From: Agrobacterium vitis
GTDB taxonomy: Bacteria; Pseudomonadota; Alphaproteobacteria; Rhizobiales; Rhizobiaceae
Reading direction: 5' to 3'
DNA: 64,000 nucleotides
Assembly (NCBI RefSeq): GCF_014926405.1
Contig: NZ_JACXXJ020000003.1
Coordinates: 665,001-729,000 of the forward strand
Within the stretch, counting starts at the first letter, position 1, and every line of letters begins with the position of its first letter. Below the pieces are notes generated by a model. That model was not told where the DNA came from. It made no database searches and saw only the letters and a list, made by a program, of their open reading frames with translations. Below are positions 56,250-64,000 of this stretch, in pieces. The translations under genes and the position numbers were made by a program.

Positions 56250-59200
56250 CTAAACAGCCGGACGGCGTTCCAGGTTCTTCTCGGCTTTGGTTTTCGCGCC
56301 AAAGCGCGCCGACAGACGCGCAAAAATCAAATAGATGATCGGCGTGGTGTAAAGGGTCAGCGCCTGCGACACGATGAGGCCGCCGATGATTGTCACCCCG
56401 AGCGGTCGATGAAGATCGGCACCGGGCCCGGTTGCCAGCACCAGCGGCAGCGCGCCCATGAAGGCGGCAAGCGTCGTCATCATGATCGGCCGAAACCGCC
56501 GCAGGCAGGCTTCATGAATGGCATCCTCGGGTGACATGCCATGCTGACGCTCCGCCTCCAACGCGAAATCTACCAGCATGATCCCGTTTTTCTTGACAAT
56601 GCCGATCAACAGGATGATGCCGATAAAGGCGACGATGGTCAGTTCCGTGCCGCTGATCCACAATGCCAGCAACGCGCCCAGCCCCGCCGAAGGCAGCGTG
56701 GAAATGATCGTCAGGGGATGAATGAGGCTCTCATAGAGAATGCCCAGCACGATATAAACGGCCAGAAGAGCGGCGAGAATGAGCAACGGCTGGCCGCCAG
56801 AGGAACTCGATGCATTGGCGGCGTCACCGGCAAATTCGGCATGCAGGGTATCGGGCAGATGCATGCCAGCAACGGCAGCCTTGACCGCATCATTGGCCTC
56901 GGACAGCGTGGTATCCGGCCCGATATTATAGGAAATCGTTACCGCCGGAAATTGTCCCTGATGATTGACCCCAATGGGTGCCAATGTCCGCTCAATCCTG
57001 GCAAAAGCACTGAGCGGCACCTGCGTACCACTATTTCCAGGCACATAGATCTTCAACACATGTTCCGGGTCCTTGGCGAAATCCAGATAGGTTTCAAGGA
57101 TGACACGGTATTGGTTACGCTCTCCATAGACGATGGTCACCTGACGCTGGGCAAAGGCATTGTTGAGCGCCGCATCGACCGCCGTCATCTTGACGCCGAG
57201 ACGAGACGAAGCGGTCCGGTCAACGACGACATTGGCCTGGAGCCCGCTCGGTTGACGGTCGCTATTGACATCGGTCAGCAGGGGTTCCTGCCGCAACCTG
57301 GCGAGAATGCGCGGTGCCCAGGCGACCAGTTCATCGTAATCGGCATCCCAAAGCGTGAATTGAAATTCCGAATCCGATGTCCGCGCCCCGACCCGGATAT
57401 CGCTTGGCGAAAAGAACGATGTATCGAGGCCGGGAATGACGGCAACCGCACGGCGCAGCCGCTCGATCACCACGTCCGTTGCCTCTCGTTCATCAGGCGC
57501 TTTTAGCGCGATCAACATCTGGCCGCGATTGGCTGTTCCCAAAAAACCACCGCCAACGGAGGCACCGATGCTCTGTACCGCCGGATCGCGCTCTACGATG
57601 GCCAAAGCCCGCTTTTGCAACGCCAGCATGGCCGGATAGGATATGTCGCTGGCAGCCTGGCTATTGCCCATCACGAAGCCGGTATCGTCGCGCGGCATAA
57701 AACCCTTTGGCACTTTGGCATAAAGAAAACCGGTCAGCACGATGCAGGCAATGGTGATGACCACCGCAAGGACACGGTGATGCAGAACGCTCTTCAACGT
57801 GCGATCATAAAAGGCAACGGTCCGCTCCAGGCTGTGTTCTATGGCCCGGTCGAAACGCCCCTGCCGGGCATCGAGATCCCGCGCCCTGATCCGGTGACCG
57901 CAAATCATCGGCGTTAAGGTCAGGGAGACCACGGTCGATACAGCGATGGTGAAGGCAAGCGTCAGGGAGAAGGTCAGGAAGAATTTGCCGACAATGCCGC
58001 CCATGAAAAACAAGGGAATGAAGGCGGCCATCAATGAAATACTGATGGCGATCACCGTAAAACCGATCTGCCGGGCGCCCGCGTGGGCCGCCTCAAGCGG
58101 CTTCATGCCTTTTTCGATATTGGCGTAAATCGTCTCGATCATCACAATCGCGTCGTCCACCACGAAGCCGCTGGCCACCGCCAGCGCCATCAATGACAGA
58201 TTGTCGATGGACAGCCCCGTCAACCACATGGCGGCAAACGCGCCTGCAAACGACAATGGCACAGTTAAACCTGCGGCCAGCGTCGGCACCAAGCGGCGCA
58301 GAAACACGAAGACGACAGCCATGACCAGCGCTACCGTCGCCAGCAGGGTAAACTGCATGTCCTCAACGCTGGCATGAATCGTCTTGGTGCGGTCATTGAG
58401 GATATCGATTTCGATACCGGCGGGAATGAGTTGTTTGACCTCGGGGATGAGTGCCTTCACCGCATCGACCGTGGACATCACATTGGCATCCGCCGCCTTG
58501 GTAATATTGAGAAGAACGGCGGGCTTGCCATTGAACCAGGCATCGGAACGGCGGTTGCGCACGCCGGGCTCCACGGTGGCGATATCGGCCAGCCGGACGG
58601 CGATGCCATCGGAGGCATGAATGACAAGCTGGCCGTAATCTTCAGGCGTAATCAATTGCGCATTGACCGACAGCGCATAGAAAGCCTGGCTTCCATCAAT
58701 GGCACCAATCGGCGCAAGCGCATTGCCATTGACGATGGCGGTGCGCACATCATCCGCCGAAAGCCCGATGGCTGCCAGCCGGTCCGGGTTGAGCCGGACG
58801 CGAACCGCGGGCTGGTCGGCACCGCTGACCGAGACGTCGCCAACCCCTTCCACCTGCGAAATCCGCTGCACGACGACGCTATCGGCGGCATCGTATATGG
58901 CACTGGCGGGAATGGTATCGGAGGTCAGCGCCAGTGTCAGGATTGGCGATGCGGCAGGATTGGCCTTGCGCATGGACGGAAGCGACGGCAGGTCACTCGG
59001 CAAATCGCCAACAGCGGCATTGATTGCCGCCTGCACATCTTGGGCGGCACTATCGACATTGCGGGAAAGGTCGAATTGCAAAAAGATATTGGTCGTGCCG
59101 AGCCCGCTGGTCGAGGTCATTTCGGTCACACCGGCAATCGCACCGAGATGGCGCTCCAGCGGTGCTGCAACGCTGGAGGCCATGCTTTCCGGATCGGCAC

Positions 59201-59357
59201 CGGGGCGGCTGGCTGTCACCCTTATAGTGGGAAGATCGACGGCAGGCAGGCTTGCGACCGGCAGGAACCGGTAGGCGACCAGCCCAAGCATCATCAGGCC
59301 GATGGCCAGCAAAGTGGTGCCGACCGGACGGCTGATGAACAGGCTTGAGATATTCAT
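56250..59357 (-). CDS. mdtC: RND efflux pump subunit (MdtC type)
   Basis: 1035 residues. HAE1-family RND transporter with twelve helices: helix 1 region SRPVGTTLLAIGLMMLGLVA, VASGFVVDDAIVMIETIYAN in helix 4 (proton-relay Asp pair), and the C-terminal KNGIMLVDFALEAERQ segment. It follows the MdtB-type pump with a 4-bp overlap. MdtB and MdtC form a heterotrimeric pump in E. coli, exporting bile salts, novobiocin and similar compounds. Assignment to MdtC rather than MdtB is by gene order. The 3' end is close to the GntR promoter, with no obvious terminator. Confidence 0.9.
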   Translation of the reverse strand: MNISSLFISRPVGTTLLAIGLMMLGLVAYRFLPVASLPAVDLPTIRVTASRPGADPESMASSVAAPLERHLGAIAGVTEMTSTSGLGTTNIFLQFDLSRNVDSAAQDVQAAINAAVGDLPSDLPSLPSMRKANPAASPILTLALTSDTIPASAIYDAADSVVVQRISQVEGVGDVSVSGADQPAVRVRLNPDRLAAIGLSADDVRTAIVNGNALAPIGAIDGSQAFYALSVNAQLITPEDYGQLVIHASDGIAVRLADIATVEPGVRNRRSDAWFNGKPAVLLNITKAADANVMSTVDAVKALIPEVKQLIPAGIEIDILNDRTKTIHASVEDMQFTLLATVALVMAVVFVFLRRLVPTLAAGLTVPLSFAGAFAAMWLTGLSIDNLSLMALAVASGFVVDDAIVMIETIYANIEKGMKPLEAAHAGARQIGFTVIAISISLMAAFIPLFFMGGIVGKFFLTFSLTLAFTIAVSTVVSLTLTPMICGHRIRARDLDARQGRFDRAIEHSLERTVAFYDRTLKSVLHHRVLAVVITIACIVLTGFLYAKVPKGFMPRDDTGFVMGNSQAASDISYPAMLALQKRALAIVERDPAVQSIGASVGGGFLGTANRGQMLIALKAPDEREATDVVIERLRRAVAVIPGLDTSFFSPSDIRVGARTSDSEFQFTLWDADYDELVAWAPRILARLRQEPLLTDVNSDRQPSGLQANVVVDRTASSRLGVKMTAVDAALNNAFAQRQVTIVYGERNQYRVILETYLDFAKDPEHVLKIYVPGNSGTQVPLSAFARIERTLAPIGVNHQGQFPAVTISYNIGPDTTLSEANDAVKAAVAGMHLPDTLHAEFAGDAANASSSSGGQPLLILAALLAVYIVLGILYESLIHPLTIISTLPSAGLGALLALWISGTELTIVAFIGIILLIGIVKKNGIMLVDFALEAERQHGMSPEDAIHEACLRRFRPIMMTTLAAFMGALPLVLATGPGADLHRPLGVTIIGGLIVSQALTLYTTPIIYLIFARLSARFGAKTKAEKNLERRPAV

Positions 59358-62300
59358 ACCGGGCCTCCGTTCTCGGACGCAGCACGCTTTCCCTGCATCC
59401 TGGCGCGCACTCCATCCAGCGCCAGATAGATGACCGGCGTGGTATAGAGCGTCAGCAACTGGCTGAGCAGCAGACCGCCGATGATCGAGATGCCGAGCGG
59501 GATTCGCAGTTCCGCGCCGGTTCCCTGGGCAAGCGCCAGCGGCAGCGCCCCGAACAGGGCAGCCAGCGTGGTCATCATGATGGGCCGAAAGCGCATGACG
59601 GCGGCCTTGATGATGGCATCGCGGGCGCTAAGCCCCTCCTTGCGCTCCGCGTCCAGCGCGAAATCGATCATCATGATCGCGTTTTTCTTGACGATACCCA
59701 TCAGCAGAACAATGCCGATCAAGGCGATAATCGACAGATCCTGACCAAACAGCATCAGCGCCACCAGCGCCCCGACACCCGCCGAAGGCAGTGTGGACAG
59801 AATGGTGATCGGGTGGATCGTGCTTTCATACAGCAGACCCAGCACGATATAGATGGTGATGATCGCCGCCAGAATCAGCCAGGGCTCGCCTGCCAGCGAG
59901 CGGTCGAATTCCTCGGTATCGCCGCTATAATGCCGCTGAATGGAGGCGGGCATGCTGATGTCACGTTCGGCACTCTTGATGGCGGCAATTGCCTCGCTCA
60001 GCGATGCGTACCGGGCCAGATCGAAGCTGATGGTGACGGCGGGGAATTGATCGTCGCGGCTGATCACCAGCGGTGCCGTGGTAAACTTGACCGATGCGAC
60101 CGCATTCAGCGGCACGATGGCACCGCTCGTGCCTTTGACATACAGTTTTTCCAGGGATTTCGGATCGCCCTGAAAGCGCTGCGCCGCCTCCAGAATGACG
60201 CGGTACTGGTTCGCCTGCCCGTAGATGGTGCTGATCTGGCGCTGGCCGAAAGCATCGTAGAGCGTATCGTTGATCGCCTGCATGGAGACGCCAAGGCGGG
60301 CTGCGGTCTCACGATTGACGGTGATCGCCAGCCGCCCGCCGCCCATTTCCACTTCGGATGTGACATCGATCAGCAACGGGTTCTGCTGTAGCCGCCGGGC
60401 CAGCCGGTCGGCCCAATCGGCCACAGTCGCGGTATTGGTGCCGGTCAGGGTATATTGATAGGGTGCACGACTGGCCCGCGTGCTGATGGAAATATCGCGA
60501 ATGCTCTGAAAGGTCGGATGGATACCAGGAATATCGGCAACGGAGGCCCGCAGCCGGTCGATCAAATCCGTCGCCGAGATGTCTCGCTGGTCGAGCGGCT
60601 TCAGCACGATACTGTAGCTTGCCGTGTTCAGCGTCAGGTTGGAGGCGCTGGTGCCGATCACCGCAATGACGCTTTGCACCGCCGGATCGGCGCGGAGCCG
60701 GTTGCCGACAAGGGACTGGGTCTGCTTCATCGCATCGAACGAGCTGGTCGGCTCGGTTTCCACGACGGCAGAAATCAGCCCGGTATCCTGCACCGGCAGG
60801 AAGCCCTTGGGGATGGTGACGTAAAGCAGGCCGGTGATGACAAGCGTGATCCCCGTCAGCACCAGCATCAGCCAGCCGCGATTGACAGCCCAGACCACAC
60901 TGCGCCGGTAGCCTTCGTTCATCCAGTCCATGCCGCGGTCCACCATGCCGAGCACGCCGGAATTACGCTCCTTGGGGGCTCGCAGAATGCGCGCGCACAT
61001 CATCGGCGTCAGCGTCAGCGAAATCACCGCCGAGACCACGACGGCAATGGTCAGTGTCAGGGCAAATTCGCGGAACATCCGCCCGACGATGCCGGTCATG
61101 AACAGCAGCGGAATGAAGACCGCGATCAGCGAGGCTGTCAGCGAAATGATGGTGAAGCCGATTTCGCCCGCCCCCTTCAGGGCGGCCTGCATCGGATGTT
61201 CGCCCTCCTCGATGTGACGGGCGATATTTTCAATCATCACGATGGCATCGTCGACCACGAAGCCGGTGCCGATGGTGAGCGCCATCAGCGACAGATTGTC
61301 GAGGCTGAAGCCGGCAAAATACATGATGCCGAAGGTGGCGATCAGCGACAGCGGCAGGGCGACAGCGGCAATGATCGTCGCCGTCAGCGTGCGCAGAAAC
61401 AGAAACACCACGAGAATGACCAGCCCGACGCTGAGCGCCAGCGTCCATTGCACATCGTGAATGGAGGCGCGGATGGTGTCCGTCCTGTCGTTGACGATAT
61501 CGAGCGAGACCCCGGCGGGAAGCGCCTGCTTGAGGCGCGGCAGCTGTTTTCGGACATCCTCAACGGTCTGGATGACATTGGCACCGGGCTGGCGCATGAT
61601 ATCGACGACGACAGCCGGATGGCCCTGATACCAGGCACCGACGCGGCTGTTTTCCAGCCCTTCAACGACATCGGCGACATCGCGCAACCGGACAGGCGCG
61701 CTATTGCTGTAGGTGACGATGGTGTCGCGGTAGATTTCCGGGTCCTGGATCTGGTCATTGGCCGAGAGTGTGAAGGATTGATAGGTGCCGTCCACTGCCC
61801 CCTTGGCACCGGAAACATTGGCATTGGTAATCGCGGTGCGCAGATCCTCCAGCGACATCCCATAGGAGGCAAGCCGCGTCAGATCCGCCTGGATGCGGAT
61901 GGCGGGCCGCACGCCGCCCTGAACGCGCACATCGCCAACGCCGGAAACTTCGCTCAGCCGCTGCGCCATGATCGTATCGGCGAAGTCGCTGAGATCGCGA
62001 ATCGGATAGCTATCGGAATGCAGGGCCAGCGTGATGGTCGGCGTATCCGCCGGGTTCACTTTTGCATAGGTCGGCGGATAAGGCAGCGTTTTCGGCAGGC
62101 TGCCGCTGGCCGAATTGATCGCCGCCTGCACGTCCTGCGCAGCACCATCGATATCCCGGTCGAGGTTGAATTGTAGCGTCACCTGGCTGATGCCGAAGGC
62201 GCTGGAAGAGGTCATCGAAGCCAGTGCCGGGATCTGCCCAAGCGGCCGCTCCAGCGGCGCTGTCACCAGGGCCGCCATGGTCTCGGGGTCAGCGCCCGGC

Positions 62301-62452
62301 AATTGCGTGGTGACGCGGATCGTCGGAAAATCCACCTGCGGCAGCGGTGCTACGGGCAGCGAGGCATATCCCAGCAATCCCCCCAGCAGGATGGCGATCC
62401 CCAGCAGCGAGGTGGCGACGGGGCGCGCAATGAAGGGTGTCGAGATGCTCAT
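59354..62452 (-). CDS. mdtB: RND efflux pump subunit (MdtB type)
   Basis: 1032 residues, overlapping mdtA and mdtC by 4 bp at each end. RND/HAE1 signature: ARPVATSLLGIAILLGGLLG, helix 4 IGTGFVVDDAIVMIENIARH (Asp pair), central porter domain and a C-terminal KKNAIMMIDFALDAERKEG. It is similar to its downstream neighbour over the whole length, so the pair arose by duplication. The tandem layout with one membrane-fusion gene matches mdtABC. Confidence 0.9.
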   Translation of the reverse strand: MSISTPFIARPVATSLLGIAILLGGLLGYASLPVAPLPQVDFPTIRVTTQLPGADPETMAALVTAPLERPLGQIPALASMTSSSAFGISQVTLQFNLDRDIDGAAQDVQAAINSASGSLPKTLPYPPTYAKVNPADTPTITLALHSDSYPIRDLSDFADTIMAQRLSEVSGVGDVRVQGGVRPAIRIQADLTRLASYGMSLEDLRTAITNANVSGAKGAVDGTYQSFTLSANDQIQDPEIYRDTIVTYSNSAPVRLRDVADVVEGLENSRVGAWYQGHPAVVVDIMRQPGANVIQTVEDVRKQLPRLKQALPAGVSLDIVNDRTDTIRASIHDVQWTLALSVGLVILVVFLFLRTLTATIIAAVALPLSLIATFGIMYFAGFSLDNLSLMALTIGTGFVVDDAIVMIENIARHIEEGEHPMQAALKGAGEIGFTIISLTASLIAVFIPLLFMTGIVGRMFREFALTLTIAVVVSAVISLTLTPMMCARILRAPKERNSGVLGMVDRGMDWMNEGYRRSVVWAVNRGWLMLVLTGITLVITGLLYVTIPKGFLPVQDTGLISAVVETEPTSSFDAMKQTQSLVGNRLRADPAVQSVIAVIGTSASNLTLNTASYSIVLKPLDQRDISATDLIDRLRASVADIPGIHPTFQSIRDISISTRASRAPYQYTLTGTNTATVADWADRLARRLQQNPLLIDVTSEVEMGGGRLAITVNRETAARLGVSMQAINDTLYDAFGQRQISTIYGQANQYRVILEAAQRFQGDPKSLEKLYVKGTSGAIVPLNAVASVKFTTAPLVISRDDQFPAVTISFDLARYASLSEAIAAIKSAERDISMPASIQRHYSGDTEEFDRSLAGEPWLILAAIITIYIVLGLLYESTIHPITILSTLPSAGVGALVALMLFGQDLSIIALIGIVLLMGIVKKNAIMMIDFALDAERKEGLSARDAIIKAAVMRFRPIMMTTLAALFGALPLALAQGTGAELRIPLGISIIGGLLLSQLLTLYTTPVIYLALDGVRARMQGKRAASENGGPV

Positions 62453-63831
62453 TTCGCGGCGTCAGCCGGTGGGGTTGCGGGTGCGCCGATGTCTTTTTGT
62501 TCTCCTGAAGCAGGTGCTGGTTTGCCGTCCGGCCCAGCCGGAGGTTTTTCACCTCCATTTTTCTGCGAGGCTGGGTCATGGGCGTTTGGCCGGGCCTGGC
62601 CATTGTTACGGTTGCCGCCATGGCGTTGACGCGGCTTGTTATCATCCAGCGGTACGGCCATGTTGGCCGGATCGGCCTCCTGCGGCGTCGAAACCCGCAC
62701 CAGCGCGCCATCCTGTAGCCGGGCGAAACCGGTCGTCACCACAGTCTCTCCGGCGCTAACCCCTTTGGCGATCACCGCCATCTGGTCGTCCTGCATGTCA
62801 ACCGTGACCGCCTGGATCTTCACCGTCTGGTTCGGTTGAACAATATAGACGTAGGTTCCTGCAGGACCGCGCTGGATGGCCGCCGAGGGAACCGTCAGCA
62901 CATTGTTCTTTGTCTCAACGAGAAGCCGGGCATTGACGAAAGCGCCAGGCCAGAGCTTTAAGTCTTCATTGGGGAATTCAGCCCGCAAGCGGACAGTGCC
63001 TGTGGTAGTATCCACCTGGTTATCGACTACCGTCAGCGTGCCGTTGGCAACGACCGTCTTGCCGTCATCGCCGAGGGCATCGACCGAAAGAGCGCCCCTG
63101 GCATTGGCGGTATTGACGCGGGCCAGATCCTGCTGCGGAATGGAAAACACGATGGTAATTGGCTTGATCTGAGACAGGGTGACGATGCCGGTCGTATCAC
63201 CGGTCGAGACGATATTGCCGACATCGACATTGCGAATGCCGGTTCGTCCATCCATCGGTGCCTTGATCACGGTATAATCCAACTGGGCCTGAGCCGCCTC
63301 AATGGCTGCCTGGTCGGACTGGACCTGCGCTTTGTATTGCGCAACCAGCGCCACCTGATTGTCCAATTGCTGCTGGGTGGTGGCGGAATTACCGATCAGG
63401 CGCTGCAAACGCTCCATTTCCAGAATGGCGTAGGTCAGTTGGGCCGAGTCCTGGGCCTTCTTGCCAATCGCTTCATCCAGCTGCGCCTTATAAAGTGCGT
63501 CATCCAGCGTGGCGATCAACTCACCTTTCTTCAGGTCCTGCCCCTCCTGAAAGCCGATCTTCGTGATCCGCCCACTGACTTGCGGCTGGATAACAACAGT
63601 GTTCAACGGTTTGACGCTGCCGACGCCGGTCACGTAAACGGGTACATTCGTCTGGTTCACCGGAGAGGCTACAACGGGAATGGCGAGATCGCGGCCCCGC
63701 TGCCGGTCGGCCTGGGGCTTACCCAGCCAGCCTGCGGTGATCGCGGCAAATTGCGGTTGGCGGGCAGCATAAACCAATCCGGCCCCCACAAGCACCAGGC
63801 CGACCAGGGCGATCTTCGTCATTCTCTTCAT
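62449..63831 (-). CDS. mdtA: RND membrane-fusion protein (MdtA type)
   Basis: 460 residues. N-terminal membrane anchor (IALVGLVLVGAGLVYAARQP), a lipoyl/barrel-sandwich (VSGRITKIGFQEGQDLKKGE), an alpha-hairpin (LQRLIGNSATTQQQLDNQVA), then beta-barrel segments. It has an unusual C-terminal tail of about 65 residues, rich in Pro, Gly, Lys and Asn (for example NGGEKPPAGPDGKPAPASG), longer than the E. coli protein and likely disordered. It is the periplasmic adaptor of the MdtBC pump and is translationally coupled to mdtB by a 4-bp overlap. The promoter lies at 63832-64000 and no regulator is seen there. Confidence 0.92.
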   Translation of the reverse strand: MKRMTKIALVGLVLVGAGLVYAARQPQFAAITAGWLGKPQADRQRGRDLAIPVVASPVNQTNVPVYVTGVGSVKPLNTVVIQPQVSGRITKIGFQEGQDLKKGELIATLDDALYKAQLDEAIGKKAQDSAQLTYAILEMERLQRLIGNSATTQQQLDNQVALVAQYKAQVQSDQAAIEAAQAQLDYTVIKAPMDGRTGIRNVDVGNIVSTGDTTGIVTLSQIKPITIVFSIPQQDLARVNTANARGALSVDALGDDGKTVVANGTLTVVDNQVDTTTGTVRLRAEFPNEDLKLWPGAFVNARLLVETKNNVLTVPSAAIQRGPAGTYVYIVQPNQTVKIQAVTVDMQDDQMAVIAKGVSAGETVVTTGFARLQDGALVRVSTPQEADPANMAVPLDDNKPRQRHGGNRNNGQARPNAHDPASQKNGGEKPPAGPDGKPAPASGEQKDIGAPATPPADAAK

Positions 63832-64000
63832 AGGTTTCGCTCACGCATTCTTCATGGCCCGTCATGGATGGTCCTTCGGGGATAGTCCATCCGGCAGCAA
63901 TCCTGTCTTTTCCCACAGAAGAACAGAACCGGCTTCATAGCACTCGCTCATCAAACTGTCTTACGGGATAAAGACAAGCCAATCACATCTTTGAAAAGAC

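Noticed and set aside
60455..62176. A 573-codon open frame on the plus strand
   Set aside because: Antisense to the MdtB-type pump with Asn/Arg/His/Gln-rich nonsense composition.

Overview
This is a GC-rich window from an alphaproteobacterium, most likely a member of the Rhizobiaceae (Agrobacterium/Allorhizobium/Rhizobium group). The evidence is the GlgE/TreS-Mak/GlgB cluster with rhizobial-type fusions, two HWE histidine kinases, an EcfG-like sigma factor, a small RNA of the rhizobial anti-Shine-Dalgarno type, and a rhizobial-style palindromic intergenic repeat. There are no rRNA, tRNA, phage, transposase or CRISPR signatures. The identification rests on sequence reading only.

Layout. 1-5.8 kb (all minus): a redox-type adenylate cyclase cut by the left edge (six-helix anchor, 2Fe-2S domain, start of a cyclase domain), a metallo-beta-lactamase-fold hydrolase, an FkbM-type methyltransferase, and a GGDEF/EAL protein paired with a small exported protein. 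6.5-10.3 kb: an outer-membrane SphA-like protein, an MFS permease and an IclR regulator, looking like a small uptake locus for an aromatic or organic acid. 10.5-20.5 kb: a stress and signalling block with an ECF sigma factor, a YciE/DUF892 ferritin-like protein, an MDR dehydrogenase, a Crp/Fnr regulator, an overlapping KaiC-like ATPase plus HWE kinase pair, a second HWE kinase with a sensor domain, an SDR and a DUF1127 peptide. 20.6-20.75 kb: a small RNA with four hairpins, each exposing CCTCCTCCC in its loop.

20.9-37.0 kb: a spermidine-synthase-like protein, then a large carbohydrate locus. It has a CUT1 ABC transporter, four Gfo/Idh/MocA oxidoreductases, a GH38 alpha-mannosidase, a DapA-family aldolase, a GntR regulator and a ThuA-like protein. 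Together they could import an alpha-mannoside and break it down by an oxidative (keto-sugar) route. 37.1-39.6 kb: an unrecognised protein, DusA and a cold-shock protein. 40.0-50.9 kb: malQ divergent from glgE, treS-mak and glgB, a complete trehalose-to-branched-glucan (GlgE) pathway. 50.9-53.7 kb: a ZntR/CadR-type MerR regulator divergent from a Zn/Cd/Pb P-type ATPase, with a readable MerR-type promoter. 53.8-56.2 kb: a LigM-type O-demethylase and its GntR regulator, which share a TGTATACAT operator-like site. 56.2-63.8 kb: an mdtABC-type efflux operon with two RND pumps.

GGAAC-N18/19-TT motifs, the established form of the rhizobial general-stress (RpoE2/EcfG) promoter, can be read upstream of the DUF892 gene, the MDR dehydrogenase, the SDR, malQ and glgE. 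This suggests that the stress block and the glucan pathway share one regulon.
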